From assembly GCA_902634695.1 (NCBI GenBank), contig CACPLE010000006.1:1-44847 (forward strand): 44,847 nt of DNA, in the 5' to 3' direction. Shown one piece after another: positions 29,431 through 38,258 of this stretch (position 1 is its first letter; each line of letters starts with the position of its first letter). Source of the DNA: an uncultured Pelagibacteraceae bacterium. Its GTDB lineage: Bacteria > Pseudomonadota > Alphaproteobacteria > Pelagibacterales > Pelagibacteraceae. A model generated the notes under the pieces. That model did not search any database, was not told where the DNA came from, and was given only the letters and a program-made list of their open reading frames with translations. The position numbers were made by a program, and so were the translations under genes.

Positions 29431-30035
29431 GTTTTTTATTTCTGGGTTTTTTTACAGGCTTAAGTTTAATATTTGCTATTGGAGCACAAAATATTTTTGT
29501 TATTGAACAAGGTCTTAAAAAACAATTTGTTTTTACAGTATGTCTGATTTGTGCGATTTCTGATTTTATCCTAATTTTTTTAGGAATTTTTTTATTTCAT
29601 TATTTTGATAGTTTTTTTACACCGTTAATCGAACTTGTATTTAATATTCTTCTTTTGTTATTTTTATTAAATTTTATATGGAGCAAAATAAGAGAAAATA
29701 GAAAAGAAGTAATAATAGATAAAAATAATGTTAGAAAATCATTTTTTGAAACAATTTATAGAACTTTTGGTTTTACTTATCTAAACCCACATGTTTATTC
29801 TGATACAGTTTTTTTTCTTGGTAATTTTTCTAAAAACTTTTTAGTTTCCGAAAAATATTTGTTCGGGATTGGTGCAAGTATATCTTCCTTTATTTTCTTT
29901 TTTGCACTAGGTTATTTATCAAAATATTTATCTAATTATTTAAAAAATGAAAAAATTTGGAAAATAATTAATTTGATAATTATTTTATTTATGTCTTGTT
30001 TAGCTTTTTATGTTCTAACTAATATTTTAAAATAA
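29427..30035 (+). CDS. LysE/ArgO family amino-acid exporter
   Basis: FFTGLSLIFAIGAQNIFVIEQGLKKQFVF; YLNPHVYSDTVFFLG. Confidence 0.9.
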   Translation: MSFLFLGFFTGLSLIFAIGAQNIFVIEQGLKKQFVFTVCLICAISDFILIFLGIFLFHYFDSFFTPLIELVFNILLLLFLLNFIWSKIRENRKEVIIDKNNVRKSFFETIYRTFGFTYLNPHVYSDTVFFLGNFSKNFLVSEKYLFGIGASISSFIFFFALGYLSKYLSNYLKNEKIWKIINLIIILFMSCLAFYVLTNILK

Positions 30036-30070
30036 AAAAAACCTCAGCAGTTTTCACCGCTGAGGTTTTT
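30036..30070. terminator. Bidirectional Rho-independent terminator
   Basis: aaaaaaacCTCAGC..GCTGAGgttttt: CCTCAGC (30042-30048)/GCTGAGG (30059-30065) stem with A- and T-tracts between convergent genes. Confidence 0.93.
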
Positions 30071-30081
30071 AAATTTAGATA

Positions 30082-31263
30082 TTATCTTTGTTTTTTAGTT
30101 TTAAATTTTCCACCTTTGATTTCTTTTTCTAAGAAAGAACCAAAAGCTTCACCAACATCAGTAAAATTAACTCCAGTTGCACCTTCATAGTCAACTGCTT
30201 TACCTTTTGCTAGTAAATCTAAAGCTTTTTTAAGCTGTCCTGGATAAATTTTCTTACCAGGGCCATTAGCAACTGCCATTACATTTTTAGCAATTGAAGC
30301 TCTATCAGCAGAACCGCCAGCTTGCATAGCTAGAACGATTAAAGCCGCTGCGTCGTAAGATTCTCCAGTATAAGGTCCAGAAGAATCAATACCAGCTGCA
30401 CTTGCAACTTTAGTAAATACTCCTGCTCCTTTTCCAGTTGAGCCTGGCAGAGAACCAAAAGATTTATTTAAGCTTTTTCCAAATGCATCAGTTAAAGAAT
30501 CTCCGATCATACCATCTGATAAAATAAAAGTATCAAATGCACCAGAGTCCAAAGAACCTTGGATAATTCCTTTACCACCTTGGTCAAGGTAACCAATTAC
30601 TGCAACTGCGTCACCACCTGCTGAAGCAAGTGTAGCAACTTCTGAAGCGTAGTCAGCTTTTCCGTCTTCGTGAGCAGCAGACGTTGTTACTTTAATACCA
30701 TGTGCTTTTACTGCAGCAGCATAAACATCAGCTAAACCTTTTCCGTAGTCGTTGTTAGTGTAAGTTATTGCAACGCTTTTAATTCCTCTATCTTTAGTGA
30801 TATCAGCTAGAATTTGACCACCTCTTGCGTCTGATGGTGCAGTTCTAAAAAAGAAACCGTTGTCAGCTAAGTCAGTTAAACCAGGAGATGTTGCTGATGG
30901 TGAAATCATCACAACTCCATTTGGCACAGCAACGTTTGTTGCTATAGCGCCGGTTACACCTGAGCAGTCAGCACCCATAATAGCGGCTACACCTTGTGAA
31001 ATAAGACCTTCAGCAGCTGATTGTGCTGCAGCTGAGTCAACACAAGTTGAGTCTGCTCTTATTGGAGTGATTTTTTTTCCACCTAATAATGAACCTGAAT
31101 CAGAAGCTTCTTTAAAAGCAAGTTCTGCTGAGGCCGCCATAGCTGGAGTAAGAGATTCAATAGGACCAGTAAATCCTAAAATAACTCCCATCTTGATATC
31201 TGCAAAAGTACTTGTTGTAAAAGTCGAAACAAATATAAATGCAGCAATAAATAGTTTTTTCAT
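30082..31263 (-). CDS. livK: Branched-chain amino-acid-type ABC transporter substrate-binding protein (LivK); start likely at 31263 rather than 31287
   Basis: MKKLFIAAFIFVSTFTTSTFADIKMGVILGFTGPIESLTPAMA; periplasmic binding fold type I; gagggtata RBS upstream of the inner ATG. Confidence 0.9.
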   Translation of the reverse strand: MKKLFIAAFIFVSTFTTSTFADIKMGVILGFTGPIESLTPAMAASAELAFKEASDSGSLLGGKKITPIRADSTCVDSAAAQSAAEGLISQGVAAIMGADCSGVTGAIATNVAVPNGVVMISPSATSPGLTDLADNGFFFRTAPSDARGGQILADITKDRGIKSVAITYTNNDYGKGLADVYAAAVKAHGIKVTTSAAHEDGKADYASEVATLASAGGDAVAVIGYLDQGGKGIIQGSLDSGAFDTFILSDGMIGDSLTDAFGKSLNKSFGSLPGSTGKGAGVFTKVASAAGIDSSGPYTGESYDAAALIVLAMQAGGSADRASIAKNVMAVANGPGKKIYPGQLKKALDLLAKGKAVDYEGATGVNFTDVGEAFGSFLEKEIKGGKFKTKKQR

Positions 31264-31275
31264 TATACCCTCATT

Positions 31276-31289
31276 AATTGTTAACAATT
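31276..31289. promoter_or_regulatory. 14-bp perfect palindrome AATTGTTAACAATT upstream of livK
   Basis: Read directly; 13 nt upstream of the revised livK ATG. Confidence 0.3.
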
Positions 31290-31337
31290 TATAAAAAATA
31301 AATTAAATCCTATTGGTATATTTTTTCAATAAGTAAA

Positions 31338-32195
31338 TTATCTTATTTTTTGGAGCAAAAAGACGGAAGTTATTACTATAATTCCACCAATTAACATAAT
31401 TAGTGTTGGAATTTCCCCAAATATGAAAAAACTTAAAATCATTCCAAACACGGGAAATAAGGCGTAGAAGGGCAGCACCTGCCCTACTGAATAAAACTTG
31501 TAAAGATAAAACATTGACATGTGTCCTACTAAAGAGCAAAGGATACCAGCGTGTAATACCATTAGCCATGCTTCAATATTTAAATTTTTTAAATTAAAAA
31601 TTGCATTTCCTTCAAAAAAAATAGAAGCAATTAATAAAATAATAAAGGCAACAAAACCCATGGAGGCATTTGTAAATTTAACATCTAATTCTTTTAGATA
31701 TCGTGAAAATACTTGTGATGAGGCATAAAAAAAAGCCATACCACATATAAACAGAAATCCTATTATTTCATCTGTAATTTTTGGGTCAAATCCTATTAAT
31801 ATAATTCCAAAAAGAGATGTAATTATTAAAATCCATTTTTTATAATTAATTGACTCACCAATAAATATGGAACTTAAAATAATCGCAATAGGAATCGATA
31901 GTTGTGCAGCTATAACTAGTGGCGACATTATACTTGAAGCATTTATTCCTAGATATAAAAATAAGTTTACACCTACACCCATCGACAATGAAAAAGCAAA
32001 CAAAGGCAAAATATATTTTTGATTTGGTATGATAAACTTACAAAAAGGAATTAAACAAATAAATACAATTCCCATTCTTAAAGCACCAAACAAAATTGGT
32101 GGTAGGGATGCATTGACACCAAGCTTTCCTGTAGGATATGCACTTCCCAGAAAAAACATTACCAATAAAATTAAAAGTGTATGTTTTTTTGACAA
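31338..32195 (-). CDS. EamA/DMT family transporter
   Basis: Ten-TM pattern; MFFLGSAYPTGKLGVNASLPPILFGALRMGIVFI. Confidence 0.85.
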   Translation of the reverse strand: MSKKHTLLILLVMFFLGSAYPTGKLGVNASLPPILFGALRMGIVFICLIPFCKFIIPNQKYILPLFAFSLSMGVGVNLFLYLGINASSIMSPLVIAAQLSIPIAIILSSIFIGESINYKKWILIITSLFGIILIGFDPKITDEIIGFLFICGMAFFYASSQVFSRYLKELDVKFTNASMGFVAFIILLIASIFFEGNAIFNLKNLNIEAWLMVLHAGILCSLVGHMSMFYLYKFYSVGQVLPFYALFPVFGMILSFFIFGEIPTLIMLIGGIIVITSVFLLQKIR

Positions 32196-32197
32196 AA

Positions 32198-33676
32198 TTA
32201 TCTCATTGAAAAAGGATCAAGAGTTGGTTCATCAGAAGTATAAAACCATGTTGTTTTAACTCTTGTGTAGTCTTTAATTGAATCTATTCCAGCTTCTTTA
32301 CCATATCCACTGTCTTTTATTCCACCAAATGGAGCAGAAGGAGAAATTAATCTGTATGTGTTTACAAAAGTAATACCTGCTCGAATTGCTTTTGAAACCC
32401 TCAATCCTCTAGCTAGGTCTTTTGTGTATACTCCTGATGATAATCCATATTTATTGTCATTCATTTTTTTTATTACTTCTTCTTCAGAATCAAACTTCAT
32501 TACTGATAAAACTGGTCCAAATAATTCATTTTCTGCAGAAGGCAAATTGTGATTGTCACATTCAATAATTGTTGGAGGAAAGTAATAACCTTTATTTGAA
32601 AAAGAATGTCTTTTTCCTCCACATTTTATTTTGCCTCCTTGTTCCACTGTAAGTTTAATATTTTTTTCAATATTTTCTAACTGTTTGTAATTGCTTAAGG
32701 GACCCATTTCTGTTTCAGCATCCATGGGTGCACCAATTTTAATTTTGTTGGCTCTTGTCGTTAATTTTTCTAGAAATTCATTGTAGATTCCTTTTTGAAT
32801 ATAAAGTCTAGAACCAGCAATACAGCTTTGTCCTGTTGCGCCGAAAATTCCTGCCGTAATACCATTAATAGCATTTTCTTGGTTTGCATCTTCAAAAACA
32901 GCAACTGGACTTTTGCCACCAAGTTCTAAACTTACTTCTGATAAGTTTTCTGCTGAATTTCTAATAATATGTCTTGCAGTTTCAGGACCTCCAGTAAAAG
33001 CAACTTTTTCAACAAGATCATGCGAGGTTAAAGCTTTGCCACAAGGTTCTCCAAAGCCACTAATTACATTTACAACGCCTTTTGGTATTCCAGCTTTTTC
33101 AATTAATTTTGCAAACTCAAACATAGTAGCAGGTGCTAATTCTGAACATTTAATCACAACTGTATTTCCCATTGCAAGTGCCGGAGCTAATTTTGTTGCG
33201 GTTAAAAACATTTGTGAATTCCAGGGTACAATTGCTGCAATAACTCCTATAGGTATCCTTGTTGTTATGGCTTGGATGTTTGGTTTATCAATTGGCAAAA
33301 CTGTTCCTTCAACTTTGTCAGCAAGACCAGCATAATAGTCATAATATTCTGCAATATAGTTTGCTTGTTTATTTGTTTCTCTAAATAGTTTGCCCGTATC
33401 AATTGTCTCTACTTTTCCAAGCAATTCAGCATTTTCTCTTAATTGGTTTCCAATTGCCCTTAAAAATTTTCCTCTTTCTCTTGGTAGAATTTTAGGCCAA
33501 TCTCCTTCGAAAGCTTTTTGTGCTGCTTTTACAGCAAGGTCAACATCTTTTGTACTAGCTTCAGGAACTTTTGCCCAAGGTTCGTTATTTTCAGGATTTA
33601 AAGTTTCAAAAGTTTTTTTACTTTCTGATTCTACCCAAGAACCATCAATAAACATTTTATATTCTTTAAGCTTCGT
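32198..33676 (-). CDS. Aldehyde dehydrogenase family protein (start may be 33676 or 33694)
   Basis: VSLELGGKSPVAVFEDA; GATGQSCIAGSRLYIQ; PFGGIKDSGYGKEAG. Confidence 0.92.
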   Translation of the reverse strand, partial: TKLKEYKMFIDGSWVESESKKTFETLNPENNEPWAKVPEASTKDVDLAVKAAQKAFEGDWPKILPRERGKFLRAIGNQLRENAELLGKVETIDTGKLFRETNKQANYIAEYYDYYAGLADKVEGTVLPIDKPNIQAITTRIPIGVIAAIVPWNSQMFLTATKLAPALAMGNTVVIKCSELAPATMFEFAKLIEKAGIPKGVVNVISGFGEPCGKALTSHDLVEKVAFTGGPETARHIIRNSAENLSEVSLELGGKSPVAVFEDANQENAINGITAGIFGATGQSCIAGSRLYIQKGIYNEFLEKLTTRANKIKIGAPMDAETEMGPLSNYKQLENIEKNIKLTVEQGGKIKCGGKRHSFSNKGYYFPPTIIECDNHNLPSAENELFGPVLSVMKFDSEEEVIKKMNDNKYGLSSGVYTKDLARGLRVSKAIRAGITFVNTYRLISPSAPFGGIKDSGYGKEAGIDSIKDYTRVKTTWFYTSDEPTLDPFSMR

Positions 33677-34463
33677 CATAATTTTGATCAACAAATAATT
33701 CTATAACTTTATTAAATTCTTCTGCGCATTCTATATTACATAGATGCTTACCATTTTTTATTTCTATAAACTTTGCTGCTTTGATTTTTTCACTTAAATT
33801 TTTTGCCATATCTGTTGTTGATCCTAAGTCATGTTGTCCAGTAGTTACAAGTGTATTTACGTTAATATTATTAAGGATTTTGTCATCATCATCATAATTT
33901 ACAAAAAGTTTGTAAGCTTTTAGTATATTATTGAGGTCATTTTCTTTAAGCATTGAATATATTTTTTCATATGTTTCCTTGTTTTTCTTAATGAAATCAT
34001 CTGAAAACCATCTTCTCAAGGCTCTGTCCTGCGAAGTTGGTCTACTTGTTTTAATTAATTCAAACCTATTTTGAACCACTCTTTTTTGTTCTTCTGATCT
34101 TTTATAAATAGATCCATGAAGAACTAACGAGCTTAGCTTGTCTCCATGTGTGGCTGCAAAATGCCTAGCAATAAGTGAGCCCAAAGAAAAGCCAACTAGA
34201 TGGATTTTATTGATTTCTAGTTCTTTAATCAGGTTAAGCAATTGTTTAGTAAAATCTTCAAAATTTAATTGAGTTTTTTGCAATGGAGTCTTTCCATGAC
34301 CAATTAAATCATATGTAATAATATTATGATCTTTAAAAAATTTTATTTGATCACTCCAAATTTCTTTGGTTAAACCAACTCCATGTATGAAAACAATGGG
34401 ATTTGATTCATTTTCTTTTTTAAACTCATAGTTGGTTTTGTATTTTTCTGAAGTAGTAGGCAT
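33666..34463 (-). CDS. Alpha/beta hydrolase
   Basis: IVFIHGVGLTKEIW; nucleophile elbow VGFSLGSLIA; KNGKHLCNIE. Confidence 0.88.
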   Translation of the reverse strand: MPTTSEKYKTNYEFKKENESNPIVFIHGVGLTKEIWSDQIKFFKDHNIITYDLIGHGKTPLQKTQLNFEDFTKQLLNLIKELEINKIHLVGFSLGSLIARHFAATHGDKLSSLVLHGSIYKRSEEQKRVVQNRFELIKTSRPTSQDRALRRWFSDDFIKKNKETYEKIYSMLKENDLNNILKAYKLFVNYDDDDKILNNINVNTLVTTGQHDLGSTTDMAKNLSEKIKAAKFIEIKNGKHLCNIECAEEFNKVIELFVDQNYDEA

Positions 34464-34471
34464 AGATTTTT

Positions 34472-35059
34472 CTAGGATTTTAATCCCATTTCTTTCATAT
34501 CTTGGTATCTATCACCCGTCCTTGCATGGGCTCGACCACTAGAAGCGCCACCAATTGCTATAACAATTTCATCATCAAATGGTGCATCATGAATTGTAAA
34601 TTCATGAGTTAAATAATAAGGCCTTAAACCGGAATCTTTTTTATGCATCATAGGGATAGATATTTTAGACCCAGCTGGACCTCTTGTATTTGTAAAACTT
34701 AAATAAGAAGTTCCACCAACCGCTTCTCTAAATTTGTTTCCAAATCTCAATGTGTGTATAAAAGCAGAAGCATGTTCGATTTCTCCTGAAAGACCCACGA
34801 TACCTGCTTTTCCATAAGCCAAAATCTTATCTGGCGAACCTATTTCTTTAATTAATTCTGGAACTAAAATGTCACCTAGTTTTGGTGCAAGGTCTAAAAT
34901 TACTGGTTTTAAATCTTCAACAAAACTTTTTCCAGCCCAAGGATTTTGTATTACTGCAGCAACAGAAACTAACAAAACAGGTTCTTTTGCTTTTTTTCCA
35001 CCTTCAATAAATGTTTTATCTACAAATTTAACAAATTTTCTTAGTTTTAATTCCATCAA
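34472..35059 (-). CDS. Amino acid synthesis family protein (AA_synth/DUF1185-like)
   Basis: VSVAAVIQNPWAGKSF; IVGLSGEIEHASAFIHTLRFGNKFREAVGGTSYLSFTNTRGPAGSKISIPMMHK; IAIGGASSGRAHARTGDRY. Confidence 0.8.
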   Translation of the reverse strand: MMELKLRKFVKFVDKTFIEGGKKAKEPVLLVSVAAVIQNPWAGKSFVEDLKPVILDLAPKLGDILVPELIKEIGSPDKILAYGKAGIVGLSGEIEHASAFIHTLRFGNKFREAVGGTSYLSFTNTRGPAGSKISIPMMHKKDSGLRPYYLTHEFTIHDAPFDDEIVIAIGGASSGRAHARTGDRYQDMKEMGLKS

Positions 35060-36222
35060 CTTGCTCTTTGAATATTTGATTTATCATTATTAATTCTTGG
35101 AATAACTTCATCATTAAATAATTTAATACTTCTCATACAATCTTCATGCTTAACTCCAGGAAAATTTGACCAAACTTGTAAATTTTGAAGATTTAATTCT
35201 GATTGAAGCTCTTTTATTTTGCTTACTACATAATCAGGGGTTCCAAACAATAAATTTCTTTTATGTAAAAAATCATAGTTTAGAAGATCTAATTTATTTT
35301 TTGTTTCAGGTAATTTTTCATCTGGATCCATGTGATTTCCTAATCCCCTCCAGTGACACACCCATCTCATGTAATTAATAATATGTTCTCCTGCAAGTTT
35401 TTCAGCTTCTTCCATTGTTTCAGCTACAAACATATCTCTAACTAAACAAATTCCTTCTCCTAATGGTACGTCTCTATTTTCAGCTTTTGATTTTGCTTCT
35501 TTGTAAATTTCAAAACGTTTTTTTAAAGCTTTAACCGTAGGGATCCACATAATTGTATTCAAACCATTTAAACCAGCCCACTGTATAGATCTTTCACCAT
35601 CTACTACTTGCCAGATAGGTGGATATGGTTTTTGTAATGGTTTAGGCACAATGCTGATTTTTTTTATTTCATTTGTATTAGTATCTAAAAATTCTTCACT
35701 AGGTGGACTCATATCATGTTGCCAAATAAAATTTGGAGCTGGATAAGTATAAAATTCACCTTTATGGCTAAAGAACTTTTCAGTCCATGCTTTTTTTATA
35801 ATTTTTAAGGTTTCTTCAAATAATCTAAAATTTTTTGCCTGGTCTTTAAGGTCTGATTCAACGTTCATATTTATAGCTTCTCTACCATACACACCTCTTC
35901 CAATTCCAAAATCAACACGTCCTTTAGACATGTGATCTAACATTGCGACATCTTCAGCTAATCTTATAGGATTATGAAAAGTTATAACACTACAAGCTTG
36001 ACCAATCCTAATTTGATTTGTTCTTGCGGCAGCATCAGAACACATTAATAATGGATTAGGACAAGACTCCATTCCTTCATGGTTAAAGTGGTGTTCAGTG
36101 AACCAAATTGAATTCCATTTATTTTGGTCGCAATATCTTGTTATTTCTCTAGCCTCTTCTAGGATTTGAGTATAAGATTTTTTATTCCAGTTTGTGGTAT
36201 TACAAAAGTATCCAAACTTCAT
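35056..36222 (-). CDS. LLM-class flavin-dependent monooxygenase
   Basis: WFTEHHFNHEGMESCPNPLLMCSDAAARTNQIRIGQACSVITFHNPIRLAEDVAMLDHMSKGRVDFGIGRG. Confidence 0.92.
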   Translation of the reverse strand: MKFGYFCNTTNWNKKSYTQILEEAREITRYCDQNKWNSIWFTEHHFNHEGMESCPNPLLMCSDAAARTNQIRIGQACSVITFHNPIRLAEDVAMLDHMSKGRVDFGIGRGVYGREAINMNVESDLKDQAKNFRLFEETLKIIKKAWTEKFFSHKGEFYTYPAPNFIWQHDMSPPSEEFLDTNTNEIKKISIVPKPLQKPYPPIWQVVDGERSIQWAGLNGLNTIMWIPTVKALKKRFEIYKEAKSKAENRDVPLGEGICLVRDMFVAETMEEAEKLAGEHIINYMRWVCHWRGLGNHMDPDEKLPETKNKLDLLNYDFLHKRNLLFGTPDYVVSKIKELQSELNLQNLQVWSNFPGVKHEDCMRSIKLFNDEVIPRINNDKSNIQRAS

Positions 36223-36239
36223 ATATGCTCCTTAATAAA

Positions 36240-36290
36240 ATAACTTAAAGGACCTATCCCACTTTCGCATCGGAAATAACGACGAGTTAT
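36240..36290 (-). promoter_or_regulatory. Candidate structured RNA leader (possible riboswitch) upstream of the LLM monooxygenase gene
   Basis: Minus-strand P1 AUAACU/AGUUAU (36290-36285/36245-36240) encloses CGUCG/CGAUG (36284-36280/36272-36268) and GGA/UCC (36259-36257/36252-36250); followed by AAGGAG RBS. Confidence 0.5.
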
Positions 36291-36314
36291 GTATCTCTTT
36301 ATTTTTAGATATTA

Positions 36315-37289
36315 TTATTCTTGCCTTTGATATTCAATGAATTTTTTTAAAGATTGATTAAGGAATTTTTCATAAATTAGTCCACTATTATTTGTCTTAG
36401 AGTTATTTAAAAAAGATTCATTCATTTTAAAATCATATGAAGGTTCAAAAAAGAAAGGTATAGACATTCTTTTTGTTTTATTCCAAAGCACTCTATGGTT
36501 TGTAGCTTTAAATTTACCTTTACTTAAAAACTCAAGAGCTCTTCCAGTGTTTACTACTAAAGCTTTTTTATCAAATGGCACATTATACCATTTTTTGTTT
36601 TTTCTATTTTGAACTTGCAAACCTCCCTTTTTATCTTGATAAAGTATTGTAAATATTCCACTATCAACATGAGTTTCGCATCCTAAAGCAACCCCATCTT
36701 GTTTAGAAACTTCTACAGGACTAGTTTGATTTGGATAATAGTTAAACCTTAGAGTGCTTAAAGTTTTAAGCCTTGAAAAAACTTTTTTAGAACCATTGAT
36801 GTCTTTGTTATAGAGTTTTATGATACTTTTAAATAATATTTCACCCAAATTAAATATTTCATCAAAATAATTTGATAATATTTTAATTGATTTTTTATTT
36901 ATAGATTTATTTAAATTTAAATATTCAACATATTGGTTTTTGATAGATTTTGCATATTTTTTTGTAACTTTTAAATCCCCAATATCTAAACCTTCTTTTC
37001 CGTTTACATCATTAGGAAAATAACCTCTATAAATATTTTTATTTTTAGAATTCCATTTATTTGGCGCAAGTTTTCTTTTGTTTTTTTCAGATGAACTAAA
37101 GAATTTGCTACCTACATTGCAAATATTTTTAATATTTTTTTGACTAATGCCATGTCCTGTGATTTGAAAAAAACCAATATTAATACAGGCTTTTTTAATT
37201 TTATTTATCGTATTAATAGATTTTGAAGACTCAAAACCATTTTTTATTATTGAGGAGATATTAATTGTAGGAATTATATTTTTAGACAT
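36315..37289 (-). CDS. 2-oxoglutarate/Fe(II)-dependent oxygenase, isopenicillin N synthase-like family
   Basis: ACINIGFFQITGHGI; ETHVDSGIFTILYQDKKGGLQV; KATNHRVLWNKTKRMSIPFFFEP. Confidence 0.88.
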   Translation of the reverse strand: MSKNIIPTINISSIIKNGFESSKSINTINKIKKACINIGFFQITGHGISQKNIKNICNVGSKFFSSSEKNKRKLAPNKWNSKNKNIYRGYFPNDVNGKEGLDIGDLKVTKKYAKSIKNQYVEYLNLNKSINKKSIKILSNYFDEIFNLGEILFKSIIKLYNKDINGSKKVFSRLKTLSTLRFNYYPNQTSPVEVSKQDGVALGCETHVDSGIFTILYQDKKGGLQVQNRKNKKWYNVPFDKKALVVNTGRALEFLSKGKFKATNHRVLWNKTKRMSIPFFFEPSYDFKMNESFLNNSKTNNSGLIYEKFLNQSLKKFIEYQRQE

Positions 37290-38240
37290 TTATCTTAGAG
37301 GTTTTTCTGTAGCTATAGACTGATCTTGAGCTTTTTCTCGAATGAAAATATAAATACCGCTTGATACAATTATTAATATTCCTATTACAGTAGTTAAACT
37401 TGGTATTTCTTTAAAGTAAAACCAGCCTATTAATGATGACCATAATAATATTGAATATTCAAAAGGAGAGACTACCGCAGGCGAAGCTATGCTATAAGCT
37501 GAGAATAAAAGAAGAAAAGCAAGTGTTGCTGTAATTCCGGTTGTGACCATAAATAAAATACTAGATTCTAAATCTACAAACCACTCTCTAAAGATAAATT
37601 GAGAAGCTGGATGATTTGATGTGTTGTATTGTCCATCACCAATAATAAAATAAAATACAGAACTAATAATTATTGCCCCAATATAAAAAGCGAATGTTTG
37701 AGTATAAACATTGTCTTTATCTGAGGTTTTCTTAATTATTATCATTGATAACGAATAACAGAATGCACATAAAATAGGCAATAAACTTAAATAGTTAAAA
37801 TCATTAAAATCAGGGTTTAAAGTTATATACACTCCAATAAAACCTACAGCTATTGCAGCCCATCTTCTCGGTCCTACTTCTTCTTTTAAAAAAAAATGTG
37901 CAAATATTGTAATTAGAAAAGGAGTAACAAAAAATAAAGCAGTAGCAGTGCTAAGAGGTAAGACAGCTAAAGAAACATAAAAAGAACTAAAACCAAAAAA
38001 GAATAGTATTACACGCAATAAAGTTAGTAACGGGTATTGACTTTTAAATATTACAGGTTTTTTTGTTAATCTTAAAAATATTAAAATAAGTATAAAGCTT
38101 ACTATAGTTCTTATTAAATAAACTTCATAAAGTGACACAAAGCTATAGATGTGTTTCATAATCCCGTCTTGCACTGAAAAAACCAACATGGCTAAAAGTA
38201 TTAGGATTATTCCTCTAGGATTATTATTTTTTGAAGCCAT
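37290..38240 (-). CDS. EamA/DMT family transporter
   Basis: Ten-TM pattern; EEVGPRRWAAIAVGFIGVYITLNP. Confidence 0.88.
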   Translation of the reverse strand: MASKNNNPRGIILILLAMLVFSVQDGIMKHIYSFVSLYEVYLIRTIVSFILILIFLRLTKKPVIFKSQYPLLTLLRVILFFFGFSSFYVSLAVLPLSTATALFFVTPFLITIFAHFFLKEEVGPRRWAAIAVGFIGVYITLNPDFNDFNYLSLLPILCAFCYSLSMIIIKKTSDKDNVYTQTFAFYIGAIIISSVFYFIIGDGQYNTSNHPASQFIFREWFVDLESSILFMVTTGITATLAFLLLFSAYSIASPAVVSPFEYSILLWSSLIGWFYFKEIPSLTTVIGILIIVSSGIYIFIREKAQDQSIATEKPLR

Positions 38241-38258
38241 TCGCTTCTATATCACAAA

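Noticed and set aside
30860-31294. 144-aa plus-strand ORF opposite livK
   Set aside because: Antisense to a well-supported LivK; composition reflects complementary codons, no domain recognised.
32913-33698. Plus-strand ORFs opposite the aldehyde dehydrogenase (32913-33335, 33390-33698)
   Set aside because: Shadow ORFs of a strongly supported ALDH gene.
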